Of a stretch of 64,000 nt of DNA, positions 46,140-58,840 are shown in pieces (the stretch's first letter is position 1; every line of letters begins with the position of its first letter). A model generated the notes under the pieces. It did no database searches. It saw only the letters and a program-made list of their open reading frames with translations, and was not told where the DNA came from. Source of the stretch: Mytilus edulis. Taxonomy: Eukaryota > Mollusca > Bivalvia > Mytilida > Mytilidae. Location of the stretch: assembly GCF_963676685.1 (NCBI RefSeq), contig NC_092356.1, positions 40,697,601 to 40,761,600 on the forward strand, in the 5' to 3' direction. A program made the position numbers and the translations under genes.

Positions 46140-49100
46140 CTATCTACAGAAGACCTACATGCCAAAATAAGCGTGAAAATTATGAAAATAGCCAATTTTG
46201 AATAATGAATGGGATATTTTGAATAATGGAATGGACTGTTGCGACCCTTCAGACCCTATACAGATATACATTAGGCTTATTAATAGACAAACATAAGGAA
46301 TATAGTCAATATGTCCTGCAACGCATATTAGAGGACTAACCAAGGACCTAAAAATAGAAATACGGGTGAACATCATAAAATAGCTTATTGGAAAGATTAG
46401 AACTTGTTCTAAATCTTTACTTAGGCACCAGCCTCCCTAACAACAGGACAGGTTAGCTACTGTTACTAAATGTATTCACACTGAAATATAGTTCCCTATG
46501 GTTCTGATATATGTGCACATAATACACATATAAACTGAAAAAAACTGGGTATATTATTGGAGCAGTTCATTCAAGAATGTATGTCATTAAGGTGTGTTGA
46601 TGCGCAGGCTTTTAAAAAACATTTTTATTAGGTAACTGGGTATTGATTCAACTAGTATGATTGACAACTGTCATTATCACTAAACAATCAGAGACAAGGT
46701 GAACCTTTAATTACAATGCCCCACCTCCTAAACTGCCAATCAAATTGACCACATAACCTATCAACCTCAGTCTTACATAATTATACAGACCACTCAATAT
46801 AATTCTTAATACACAAGTATTTGACCTCATAATTGAATTCACAAATGTGTATATTAGATGTTTGATATTTATAAGGATGATAGATTTATTTATTGCCAAT
46901 TACTTTTGATCTACATTACATAAAGTGATTCTGTAAATTATATCTGAAAGATAAATGATTAATGGATTAACAAGATCTTTAAAAAATGAAATATGAATAT
47001 AAATATGAATAAATAAAAGGTATTCAAGTAAGGCCTATAATTTACTTGATAAATTTCCAATAATCATCTGTAATTAATCAACTATTAAATAAGTACACTT
47101 TTTTTATCAGGAATTGGCTTGAAACAGTTTAAAAATTTTAAAACTTTTAATTATAACAAACCATTGTTTATTAGTTTATTTCCCATCAATCATTATGTCT
47201 ATTTCAGTCATTTGAATTTTTATTAGAAGTGAATACATATGTTTGCAATCAAGAAAGAATCCACATTTCAATAAGATAAGGTTTTTAATTGGCTACGTTG
47301 AAAAAGTACATTTTCAATGCCCTGTGTTGAAAAATACTTTAAAAATTGATCAAAAGGCACTCTAAAACTTTTAATCTTCAATGCCCTATAACCTCTGTTT
47401 CAACTTATAAAATGCCCCATAACAACATTTTTCAATTTTGTTTGTTGACGCTTTAAAGTTTTAAGCTGTTGGTCTAGATTTATGTCTTACAAGGATAGTT
47501 GGTAACATTTACTAGAAGAATTTTTGCATTTTTTTGTTTTTTTGAAACATGTTCAGAACCGGCAACATAATTTCGATAAGATATAAAGTGCAGTTTAAAT
47601 AAAATTGTGCAAATTAAGAGACCCATATTATTTAATTTGAGCTCATTTTATCTTCATACTGGAAAAGCAAGTTTCCTTCTAAAGACCTGCTGTAAATGCA
47701 ATTTTCAGCAATAGTGCTTTATAAATGTTCATTTTTCCCCACCATACCTTAATATGAAATAATTCAAACTACTCTTCTAATCTTTCCATGAGTGATTTCC
47801 ATCACTTTGATTTTGAATAATGGAGTGAACTTCTGCGACCCGTCAGCCCATAATTAAGGAAAACTTTATAGACCATTTGAAAGCATATTAATAGAGAAAC
47901 AAAATGGTTATAAATAATATGTGCTGCAATGACCATTAGAGTGGGTTACGGAGGACCTAAATGCCTAAATACGCGTGAACGTTAAGAAATATGTAGCCAA
48001 TTTTGAATAATGGAAGGGATATTTTGAATAATAGAATGGACTGCTGCGATCCTTTAGCCTCTAATTACATACATACCTTATACCTCATTTAAAAGCTTAT
48101 TTATAGAGAACAAAAGACATATAGTCAATCTGTTCCGCAACGCATATTAGAGGATTGACATAGAGCCTACATGTCGAAATACGCGTGAACATTAGGAAAT
48201 AGCTTATTTTGAATAATGGAATCGATATTTTGAAAAATGGAATGGACTGCTGCAATCCTTCAGCCCCTAATTACATACATACCTTATACCTTATATAGCT
48301 TATTTATAGAAAACAAAAGACATATAGTCAATATGTTCCGCAACGCTTATTTGAGGAGTAACACAGACCCTTCGACCCCTTTATACACTACTTGAAAGCT
48401 TATAGAAAGAGGGATACAATGGTATATTAATAAGCTTTCGAATTAGGTATACTGTATATTTGGAATTAGGGGTTGAAGGGTCGCGACAGTCTATTCCAAA
48501 ATTCCAAACATCCATTCCATTATTCAAAATTGGCCATTTCTTAATATTCACGTGTATTTTGGCATTTAGGTCCTCAGTAATCTCTCTAACTGTCATTGCG
48601 GCACATACTATTTATATCATTTTGTTCCTCTTTTAATAAGCTTTCAAATGGTGTATAAAGTTTTCCTTAATTTGTGGCTGACGGGTCGCTGAAGTTCATT
48701 CCATTATTTAAAATAAGCTTTTTCATAATGTTCAGCCGTATTTCTATTTTTATGTCCTTCAATACTTCTCTAATATGCGTTGCGGAACATATTGACTATA
48801 TAACTTTTGTTCCTCTATTAATAGGCTTTCAAATGAGGTCTATTAACAGCAAAGGTAACGTAAAAATAAAAATAAAGAATACGTTGAGTATTTTAATACT
48901 TATATATATATATGTTTTGGTATTCAGGTCGTCCATACATTGTACAAAGGAATTTCGGTTAAAAATAGTTAGGGAAATCCACTAGTTTATTCTCTGAAAC
49001 TAAATAAATGAATGAATTAAGTTAGAATTTTTAATGAATGCTTTGCATTTTTTTTCTGATATTAATTTGAATATTTGTTAGATAACAACAAAATGACGAA

Positions 49101-49980
49101 TTCAGAAATATAGTTTCGTTTTATTGAGATAACGATATATATTTTTATCGAGATCTCGATATATTTAACCGAGATAAAGATTTAATAATCCGAGATCTCG
49201 TTTTAATAAATCGAGATAACAATATAATAATCCGAGATCTCGATTTAATAAATTGAGATAACGATATAATAATCCGAGATCTCGATATAAGTGTTTCGTT
49301 TTCTCGAGATAACGATATAATAATCCGAGATCTCGATATAACAGTTTCGTTTTCTCGAGATAACGATACATTTTTTATCGAGATCTCGATATATTAAACC
49401 GAGATAACGATTTAATAATCCGAGATCTCTCGAGAAAACGCAACTGTTATATCGAGATCTCGGATTATTATATCATTTTTTATCGAGATCTCGATATATT
49501 AAACCGAGATAACGATTTAATAATCCGAGATCTCTCGAGAAAACGCAACTGTTATATCGAGATCTCGGATTATTATATCATTATCTCGAGAAAACGAAAC
49601 TCTTATATCGAGATATCGGATTATTATATCGTTATCTCGAGAAAACGAAACTATATATTCAACCGAGATAACAATATAATCCGAGATCTCGATATAATAA
49701 TCCGAGATCTCGATATAATAAATCGAGATCTCGATATAATAAATCGAAATCTCGATATAATAAATCGAGATAACGATTTAATAATCCGAGATAACGATTT
49801 AATAATCCGAGATCTCGATATAACAATTTCGTTTTATCGAGATAACGATATATTTTTTATCGAGATCTCGGTAAAACGGTAATGTTTTATCGAGATCTCG
49901 AATTAAAAAAAATATTTTCTAATGTTTTGTGTGTCCCCTTACGGTTTCCGTATAAAAGAAACCGTCATTGCCCGCATTGT
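46140..49980. mobile_element. Foldback repeat region, copy 1
   Basis: 46140-46385 and 47800-48370 consist of ~190-bp units marked by TTGAATAATGGAATGGACTG, CCGCAACGCATATTAGAGGA and AAATACGCGTGAACATTA. At about 48370 the units switch to reverse orientation and continue to 48870, making a very long inverted repeat. A spacer (48880-49100) leads into the palindrome-rich array 49105-49915, which ends with GTGTCCCCTTACGG at about 49935-49950. 46390-47790 is AT-rich and not clearly repeated. The structure parallels the elements at 55.9-57.4 kb. No left terminus was found. Confidence 0.65.
49105..49915. repeat. Dense GAGATCTCGAT / GAGATAACGAT palindromic array
   Basis: Alternating short modules CCGAGATCTCGATATAA, ATCGAGATAACGATATAATA and TTTCGTTTTCTCGAGATAAC, in both orientations and mostly self-complementary. 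ORFs reading RYLDLLYRDLG or RDNDIIIRDLD are translations of this repeat. Confidence 0.9.
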
Positions 49981-50146
49981 AATTTTAGAAACAAATAACG
50001 TGAAGTTTTGTTAATTTATCGCAACAATAAAGAAACATTATCATATATGTGAGATGAATTTTAATGTAGACCTTCATAAAATACAGCCAGATTTAACATA
50101 TTCATGTGTAAGAATTTGAAAATCTTATTGAATCACACTGAATAGG

Positions 50147-50212
50147 TTGATAAATTTTTGGTTGCTTGCTTAACGTCCAGTGGCAAATATTTTATGCATG
50201 TTCAGGACGATA
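50147..50212 (-). mobile_element. Truncated SINE-like insertion with 13-bp duplication
   Basis: 66 bp matching the tail end of the retroposon at 42906-43335 (GCTTAACGTCCAGTGGCAAA), flanked by CACACTGAATAGG at 50134-50146 and 50213-50225. Confidence 0.85.
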
Positions 50213-50835
50213 CACACTGAATAGGAAATCATACTGTGACCTACATGTATTTATATTCGTCTTCGTGTCATTTCTTAACTTTTTTAAATTTATGTATACC
50301 CTTTACTTTATCAAATGATCAACAGTTACTAATAAGATAATCTTATATTCTATTGAATAACATTAACGTAACTCACAAAAGGGTCGGGTGCGGAGGGTAT
50401 GTAATTATATCCTAATTATCCGTTAATAAAATGTATTGCTATTCAAAAGACAATCTTTCTGAATTTTTCATTCGATTCAATTAAAATTGTTAAAAAAATA
50501 ACCACTTTTCCGCGATAGAAATGACATTACAAATAGAAAAAAAACATACTCCTCTCCCTTTTCCGTAAACTAAGTTGGTACAATAATTTACTTACAATGT
50601 GTCTTGTATTTGTCAAACACTGTTATCGGATGGTAACAATACGTTTGTGTCTTACTTCATGCAGTTACAGTAATTTTTTTTATTGTGTATGAATAACAAT
50701 TTTTAAAAGGTTTATATATAGATTAATTAGTGAGTTTTATTTCACATTCTAAATGAGCCGTAGGGCGTATTAAAACCTGAACGCATTAGAAAGGAATATC
50801 CCACTTTAGTGATATTTTTTGACGGTATATAAGTC

Positions 50836-50903
50836 AGATAATGCATATTTTAAGGTTTTTCTTGTCGTTGTAGACAAGAAAAACCTTAAAATATGCATTA
50901 TCT
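50836..50903. repeat. Perfect 31-bp-arm palindrome with 6-nt loop
   Basis: GATAATGCATATTTTAAGG and on to CTTGTC pairs perfectly with the sequence from 50873 to 50903 around loop GTTGTA. Outer AGTGATAT/ATATCACT segments extend the fold imperfectly. The transcript would be a long hairpin; origin unknown. Confidence 0.92.
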
Positions 50904-51269
50904 ATAACATATATCACTAGAGTAGTACAAAGTTATAGAGTTTTATGAGCCATTTATAATGAGTACAAATATAAAGTAAAGTTACAAAAATAAATAAAAC
51001 CTAGAGACTATATAATGAAACTGAAGACTATATAATGAAACTGAAAATTTGTAACCAAAAAATATTTCCAACACAAAACAGTAGTTGGATTAACTAAAAT
51101 AAAATAATGTGAAATTGACTAAAAACAATAGGGAATCCCACTGATATGATAATTTCATTATAGATTTTGGATGTCTTAATAAAAAAGGATACTTACAATA
51201 AAAAAATCATTTAAGGATGTTTGCCCCTCTTGATTTTCAATTTTAATATTATATAATGCGCTGTTATAA

Positions 51270-51308
51270 ATACTGTATAATAATAATGATAATAATAATA
51301 ATAATAAT
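51270..51308. repeat. (AAT)n microsatellite
   Basis: About ten AAT/ATA units with one GAT interruption. Confidence 0.9.
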
Positions 51309-51516
51309 CTTTAGAAATCAACGACATAAATTTTATCAAAATTGGATAACGAGTAATTCTGCTAGATACTTCACAATACGAACCGATGCTCGTACAGACA
51401 AACGAACGAATAGCATTTATATATCTCCGTCCAATGTGATGCTAGGGGGGGGACAACAAGAATAGATATAGGGTATATATCAAAGATACAACATTTCATC
51501 TCAGAAGTTAACAAGC

Positions 51517-51860
51517 CAAAAAATACACCCATAGGTCGTTTAAAATTGTTTCTTTTTGTATTACTTACATGTACCTATTTGCATAGATATTTAAGCGTTT
51601 CGGAGAATGTGTATCAGATAAAGACGTAGGGTTGTTAAGGGTAAAATTAAGAAACGCGCGTCTAGCCAAAAATGTACACCCATAGGTCGTTTAAAATTGT
51701 TTCTTTTTGTATTACTTACATGTACCTCTTTGCATGGATATTTATGCGTTTCAAGAGAATGTGTGTCATACAAAGACGTAGGGTTGTTTAGGGTTAAATA
51801 AAGAAACGCGCGTCTAGCGTAAATATAAAATTTAATCCTGGTATCTATGATGAGTTTATC
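51517..51860 (+). repeat. ~150-bp tandem pair ending in a partial hammerhead-type tail
   Basis: Two units share CCCATAGGTCGTTTAAAATTG, AAAGACGTAGGGTTGTT and GAAACGCGCGTCTAGC. The second runs on into AATCCTGGTATCTATGATGA, the same downstream block found after the 52.8-kb hammerhead. The GAAA/ACGCGCGU/C half of the ribozyme is present but CUGAUGA is absent, so it is at most half a hammerhead. A similar downstream block alone is at about 54385-54420. Confidence 0.65.
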
Positions 51861-52621
51861 TGTTACTTAAAATTATCATTTGAAAATTTTCTTAACGAAT
51901 TCGTCAATTGGTTTTTGCTTTTTTTGCAAACGGTATTCTTTCTTCAATCAGTACAGACTACTAGTATCAATAGGATTTTTACGATAACAGTATGTATTGA
52001 ACATTAGCTTTTTCTTCCAATCCATGTGTGCCGAAATTAGAATTCTATTTACGAAAAGGTTCCCTCTTTGCTTATTTTTTGTTTAATTTAACAGAAATCA
52101 ATTTAAAAGAAAACTTTTCAATTCATCATTGCGTATAGAAATGTAAAACCATATGATAAAAAAATGCTTGCAAACTTCAACAGAATGAGGCGCTATTATT
52201 ATAACAGAAGTCTTCAACTATTTTTTCAACTGTCCTTTTATTGACAATATCTCGTTTTCACCACTTGGAGATTGTATCACAGTGTGTGTTTTGTGCTTAA
52301 TCATATGCTGTTAATAGTGTTAACAGGTAATGCATGTATATTTCGGAAACAATTGTCAATGATATTAAATAATAAGTTGTAAAATGATGTACCCTCATAA
52401 TAAAATAATGAATAATCTGTATTAACTTCGAAGGATTAGGTGTAATCACTTAAATCAATCAAAATCCTGATTGAAAAAAAGTTGCGTATACATCAACAAG
52501 TTTGATCTTTTATTTGGAGTTCTACTAATTAATTGTATTTCAGGTAACATGTAGAAGAAATGTACTAAGATTTCTGTTCATCACTGTCTTCTTTGTGTGT
52601 GTGTGTGTTTTTGATAGCATA

Positions 52622-52725
52622 TCCAGTCTATGGAAGAAGCGATTCGATAAAACTTTTCTTATATCAACGAGCGATATTGTCTTATATCAACGAGTTGCAT
52701 TGTGGGAAATTTCAGACGAATGTTA
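52622..52725 (+). mobile_element. Solo left end of the CAGTCTATGG element
   Basis: CAGTCTATGGAAGAAGCGAT and the ~100 bp after it match the left terminus at 40096 (CGATATTGTCTTATATCAAC, TTGTGGGAAATTTCAGACGA). No right end is seen before the hammerhead repeat that follows. Confidence 0.75.
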
Positions 52726-52821
52726 TCGAGCTACCATAGCCCTAGAATCAACCTCAATGCCATATATTGTTATGCATGTTGTACAACTTTGTATTTGTTT
52801 GGTTTATAACTATTTTGATAT

Positions 52822-52870
52822 GAGCGTCACTGATGAGTCTTTATGTAGACGAAACGCGCGTCTGGCGTAC
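52822..52870 (+). ncRNA. Hammerhead ribozyme, intact core, solo copy
   Basis: Helix I 5' GAGCGUCA (52822-52829), core CUGAUGA (52830-52836), helix II GUCU/AGAC around a 6-nt loop, core GAAA (52851-52854), minimal helix III in ACGCGCGU, cleavage triplet GUC ending at 52862, helix I 3' UGGCGUAC. It is embedded in a single copy of the retrozyme-like tail (CAACTTTGTATTTGTTTGG upstream and ATAATCCTGGTACCTTTGAT downstream). Confidence 0.87.
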
Positions 52871-53819
52871 TAAATTATAATCCTGGTACCTTTGATAACT
52901 ATTGTAGGTAATTAAGTTTTTGATACAGTTAAAAAAAATGTGTTAAGTGCTTCAGCACACTTGTTAGTTTTTACTTGAAATTATCTGTTCTAAATTCCTG
53001 AATTAAGTTGAATTTCCTTGCTCTGTCAAATCCTTTGACGAAAATGTTTCATTTATTTACTTTTATTGGTATTGGTAGACTTGTGGGTTGTAAGCCACTC
53101 TTTACATAAGACTGTGGCATGCTTTATTATGTTTCACACATTGGTGCTTATGTTTGTCGTTGTCACTGGAGCAGTCACCTGTTTGACAGTGAGTCTAACA
53201 ATAATAAAGTGGGAATTGACTGCTTTGTTGCTGAACCCGTCATTGTAAGGGAGAACCTCCATTTGTTTATTGGATTGATTATTTGATGCAGATTTGGTAT
53301 TTGCATGATTTAAATTATCATATAAGGCAGTGTGCTAAAGATCATTATTTGCAACTACCCATCAAGTTTCATCACTCTGCATACCTTTCTCAATGTTTCA
53401 TCATATGATTTTACTATGTTTAACCTAAATTGCTCTAACATTATCCTAACATCATATGAATATTTAAAACATGTTCTGGATGGTTAACATAATATATAGA
53501 TTTATAAATATTAATTTACATTGGGTTTTGCATAGGTAGAAATTTAACTGCTTTCGAACTAAAAAGAACTTCATCGTCTTAATCTTCATCAAATTTGGAG
53601 AAAGGGTGACAAAATCCAAATAACTATCAGACATTATATCTTTTTTTGAATTTTTTGCAGAAATTTAAACCCAAGGGTATGTATTTCTAAGTTAGTAACT
53701 GACTGTAACAGAGTTGTCAATACCTAATGATTGGTTTCTTGTGTTTTTAATATAAAAAAAGAAGATGTGGTATGACTCACGGACTGTGAAGTATCCTGCA
53801 ACTAGTAGATCTGACGTCA

Positions 53820-54154
53820 AACGGGGTACCAATGAGCAGTGGGAGGTGTTTGAGGATGACTACGGCAATGTGTGCTGACTCTTTTTTGGATAATCAGTGC
53901 CGGTGACCACTTCCTGTGTTGCACTAGAGCGTATCCCACACACACACTTGACAATCTGTCATATGATATTCGGACTCCACTGCTGTCTGTCAAGTGTAAA
54001 CTAGCTACCCTTAACTGAGTGATCATTGCTGCAGCTATTTCATCCGCTGTTGGCTGTGCTGTTGTACTTGCACGGTTCATCATATAAGCTGTTGATGTAG
54101 TTAGACCATTGTTTCCGACTCGTTTTCGACCTCTTTGTGGATTAGTAGTTCTAT
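53820..54154 (-). other. Unrecognised coding-like segment
   Basis: After a possible acceptor (CCATAG on the minus strand) the frame gives about 108 residues of balanced composition, beginning TTNPQRGRKRVGNNGL and including ADEIAAAMITQLRVASLHLT. Composition is less AT-biased than nearby DNA, and a repeat A fragment lies directly downstream. It may be an exon of a mobile-element ORF or a host gene. I do not recognise the family. Confidence 0.35.
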
Positions 54155-54249
54155 GGTACATGTAAAACAGTATATAAATAAAACCAATGTAATCTGATAC
54201 ATAAATACAAAAGTGCACTATGCATATCTGAATCAATACCATAATGATG

Positions 54250-55850
54250 GTTAACTATATGAATGTATAATAATACAAAATATTAACATATAAAACCTAT
54301 GCAAATTGGTCAATTTCACAAAATTGCACTGACATATATGACTACCATAGCCATAATGATGGCAATAAAATTATGTCTATAGATATAAAATTTAATCCTG
54401 GTATCTATAATGAGTTTATTTATGTGCTACAATAATTGGATAAATTAAACAAGAGCAGTTGATTGTTTGCAAATCTTTGTAAATACTTAATAAAGTATTG
54501 AATATAACTGAAGCATAAGTTTTGACGAATAATAAATCAATGATGTACATGTACAGATAATAGCATACAAGCTTTTTAATTATTATAAGCAAACTATGTA
54601 AACGTATCGTTAGATATCTCATTTTGATGTTATCAATTTTTAATTATTTCACATATGATTTTCACTACCAACAGCTGCACGAATACTTTTACTGTTGATG
54701 TGCATACCTTCATCATTAAAATGAACTTTATCTGACAACAAAGTTTTCGTGTTTTCCACTGGCCCCAATGTTTCCAAAAAGTAATATTTGTACGTGATTT
54801 TAAAGTTGAAGACAGTACCTGATTCTGTTATAATCGGGACCCGACCTTCGGATTATCTCGGCAGTAATTGCCCAACGATCACGTGACCAGCATCATACAC
54901 ATGCAATCACAGAAAAACGCGATATCTCCAGCCAATTTCTCCGGTTTCCTTTCGCTTGTCACGTCATTACTGACGATTTGAAAAAATACAGAATCTGTTT
55001 TAAAAGTGTGAAAAAATGCATAAATTCTGTTTTCTGAATGCTTTACTACCCGGGCATAAATCTGCAATTTTAATCGTAATTTTGGTACCATTAAATCCAA
55101 AATTATATTTCCCCTCTACACGATTCTCGTACAAAAAGGATTCTTATCTATGTACAAATGAACGACCAAATATCAAACCTCGATGCACCATAATACACAA
55201 ACTTAAGAATTTTAGTTGTCTTTATACATATTATAACTGTTTTTGGCGATATACATTTGACGTGTCTCTGTACTTTTGCATCCCGTCGTTGTGTTGTTTG
55301 TATTATTTTTCAATTTTTCTTGTGTGCTTAGTCCGTTTTACTTTTTATGTTTCTTTGATATATATGACGTGTTTCTGTACTTTAAACATCCCGACCTTGT
55401 GTTAATGTTCTGTTATAATTTTTTCATTCTTTGAACGATAAAATTGGCGTCAAACATTCGATTCTACGCCAAAGTTAATGTTAAAATTACGATTCGGTCC
55501 CAGTGCTTAAAATCTCTTGTTCCTATAGGTTTCAATTTGTAAATACAGCTGCTTCTCAAAACACGCCTCTTTTGATGAGATATAGAACATTCATAAAAAA
55601 TGAATTTTGTTTACATACTGGTTCCCAGTTATGATCTCTATATTTCATCTCAAAGATACATAACATGGGAGTGTTACCAGTAAATAAACATATGCATATT
55701 GTATATATTGAAATATGTGGTAATCCTACAGTCAAGGTAATGGTAGTTAAGAAATTAAGTGTCAGCTTAAATTCATAGAAGTTTGGGGCATATAAACGTT
55801 AAAAATATGCCGCACAGCCCTATATTTTAATCTTTTGGAAAAAATAGTAG
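54250..55850. other. Intergenic, no gene recognised
   Basis: AT-rich with a more GC-balanced patch near 54835-54975. Short ORFs on both strands lack recognisable domains. Confidence 0.5.
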
Positions 55851-55858
55851 TGCATAAG

Positions 55859-58532
55859 TACGGAAGCCGTAAGGGTACGGAAGCCGGAAGGGGACACACA
55901 AAAAAATAGAAAATATTTTTTGATAAAACATTACCGTTTTACCGAGATCTCGATAAAACGATATTGATTTATCGAGATCTCGGATTATTATATCGTTATC
56001 TCGATTTATTATATCGAGATCTCGATTTATTATATCGAGATCTCGGATAGTTATATCGTTATCTTGATTTATTATATCGTTATCTCGGATTATTATATCG
56101 TTATGTCGATTTATTATATCGTCAATATGTTCCGCAACGCCTATTAGAGGAGTAACAAAAGACCTAAAAATGAAAATACGGGTGAACATTATGAAATAGC
56201 TTATTTTGAACAATGGAATGAACTTCTGCGACCCGTCAGCCACGAATTGCAAAAAACTTTATACACTATTTGAAAGCTTATTAATAGAGGAACAAAATGG
56301 TTATAAATAATATGTGCCGCAATGACCATTAGAGGGGTTACCGAGGACATAAATGCCAAAATACGCTTGAAAATTAAGATATAGGCAATTTTGAATAATG
56401 AAATGGATATTTTGAATATTCGAATAGACTGTTGCGACCCTTCAGCCCATAATTCCAAATATACATTATACCTCATTCGAAAGATTATAAATAGACCATT
56501 GTATCCCTCTATAAGCTTTGAAGTAGTGCATAAAGGGGCCGAAGGGTCTGTGTTACTCCTCTAATAGGCGTTGCGGAACACCTTGACTATATGTCTTTTG
56601 TTCTCTATAAATAATCTTTCGAATGAGGTTTAAGGTATGTATGAAATTAGGGGCTAAAGGGTCGATGCAAACCATTTCATTATTTAAAATTTGCTATTTC
56701 TTAATTTTCACGCGTATTTTGGCATTCAGGTCTTCCGTAACCCCTCTAATAGTCATTGCAACACAAAGGACATGTTATATTTTTAAATATGGGATGAAGA
56801 ACAGCAAACGAAACGTGAAAAAAAAATAACGTTGAGTATTTTAATATTTATATATATGTTTTGGTATTTAGGGCGTCCATACAAGGAACCAAGGAATTTC
56901 TGATAAAAATAGTTAGAGAAATCCACTAGTATATTCTCCTAAACTAAATAAATGAATGAATTAAGTTAAACATTTTAAATAGTGCTTTTAATTTTTTTTC
57001 TAGTATTAATTTGAATATTTGTTAGTTACATCAAAATGACGAGTTCAGAAATAGAGGTTTCGTTTTATCGAATTAAGATATATTTTTATCGAATTAAAAT
57101 AGTTTTTTTTATCGATATCTCGATATATTTAACAGAGACAACGATATAATAATCCGAGCTCTCGATATAATAAATCGAGATAACGATATAATAATCCAAG
57201 ATAACGATATAATAAATCAAGATAACAATATAATTAACCGAGATCTCGATATAATAAATCAAGATAACGATATAATAATCCGAGATTTCGATATAACAAT
57301 TTCGCTTTATCGAGATAACGATATATTTTTTATCGAGATCTCGGTAAAACGGTAATGTTTTATCGTGATCTCGAATTTAAAAAAAATATTTTCTAATTTT
57401 TTGTGTGTCCCCTTACGGCTTCCGTAGTAAGGGGACACACAAAACATAAGAAAATATTTTTTTTAATTCGAGATCACGATAAAACATTACCGTTTTACCG
57501 AGATCTCGATAAAAAATATATCGTTATCTCGACAAAACGAAATTGTTACATCGAGATCTTGGATTGTTAAATCGTTATCTCGGATTATTAAATCGTTATC
57601 TCGATTTATTATATCGTTATCTCGATTTATTATATCGAGATCTCGGATTATTATATCGAGATCTCGGATTATTATATTGTTATATCGGTTTAATATATCG
57701 TTATCTCGAGAAAACGAAACTGTTTTATCGAGATCTCAGATTATTAAATCGTTATTTCGGTTTAATATATCGAGATCTCGATAAAAAATATATCGTTATC
57801 TCGAGAAAACGAAACTGTTATATTGAGATCTCGGATTATTATATCGTTATCTCGGATTATTTAATCGAGATCCCCGTGTTGACTGTCACCATTGTGTAAT
57901 AAGTTAACACGTGATAAGAAGCAATAAAATAATCCGAGATAACGATATAATAATCCAAGATCTCGATATAACAGTTTCGTTTTCTCGAGATAACGATGTA
58001 ATAATCCGAGATCTCGATATAACAGTTTCATTTTCTCGAGATAACGATATAATAATCCGAGATCTCGATATAACAGTTTCGTTTTCTCGAGATAACGATA
58101 TATTTTTTATCGAAATCTCGATATATTAAACCGAGATAACGATTTAATAATCCGAGATCTGGATATAACAGTTTCGTTTTCTCGAGATAACGATATATTA
58201 AACCGAGATAACAATATAATAATCCGAGATCTCGATATAATAATCCGAGATCTCGATATAATAATCCGAGATCTCGATAAAATAAATCGAGATCTCAATA
58301 TAATAAATCGAGATAACGATATAATAAATCGAGATAGCGATTTAATGATCCGAGATAACGATTTAATAATCCGAGATCTCGATATAACAATTTCGTTTTA
58401 TCGAGAAAACGATATATTTTTTATCGAGATCTCGGTAAAACGGTAATGTTTTATCGTGATCTCGAATTAAAAAAAAAAATTTCTAATGTTTTTTGTGTCC
58501 CTTTACGGCTTCCGTACCTTACGGCTTCCGTA
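55859..58532. mobile_element. Nested foldback elements sharing TACGGAAGCCGTAAGG ends
   Basis: The outer ends TACGGAAGCCGTAAGG (55859-55874) and its reverse complement (58517-58532) enclose two elements. The first, 55876-57426, has termini TACGGAAGCCGGAAGGGG and CCCCTTACGGCTTCCGTA, GAGATCTC arrays next to each end, and in the middle ~190-bp units that invert at about 56500. The second, about 57427-58516, has ~130-bp inverted ends starting AAGGGGACACACAAAA and an interior made only of GAGATCTC/GAGATAAC modules. No ORF beyond repeat translations. A TA duplication is possible but not certain. Confidence 0.75.
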
Positions 58533-58559
58533 TTAATGTGATATATACTTTTTTGTGCT

Positions 58560-58840
58560 TCTTTATTAAATATTTGTTTGTTTTTGTTGTGATTAAGATT
58601 GTTACACGGTGTTGACTGCTGTACCCCTATTTTGACATTTTTGCCTATTATATCTGTGTGTTTTATTCACGCATCGTTGTCAATACGACTGCATAATAAA
58701 ATGCCTGTAAATGAATATAACAGTTGCTGTCCATTCGTTTGATGTGTTTGTGCTTTTGATTTTGCCCTTTGATTAGGGACTTTCTGTTTTGAATTTCCCT
58801 CGGAGTTCGATATTTTTGTGATTTAACTTTTTATCATCAT
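58560..58840 (+). repeat. Dispersed repeat B copy
   Basis: GTTGACTGCTGTACCCCTAT and TTTGATTAGGGACTTTCTGT blocks. A shorter copy follows at 59510-59660. Confidence 0.75.

Noticed and set aside
49165..49371. ORFs reading RYLDLLYRDLG / RDNDIIIRDLD (also 56.0, 57.5-58.3 kb)
   Set aside because: Translations of GAGATCTC/GAGATAAC palindromic modules; the same patterns appear on both strands.
54879..55405. Facing ORFs at 54.9-55.4 kb
   Set aside because: No recognisable motif, low-complexity hydrophobic translation, no splice support.
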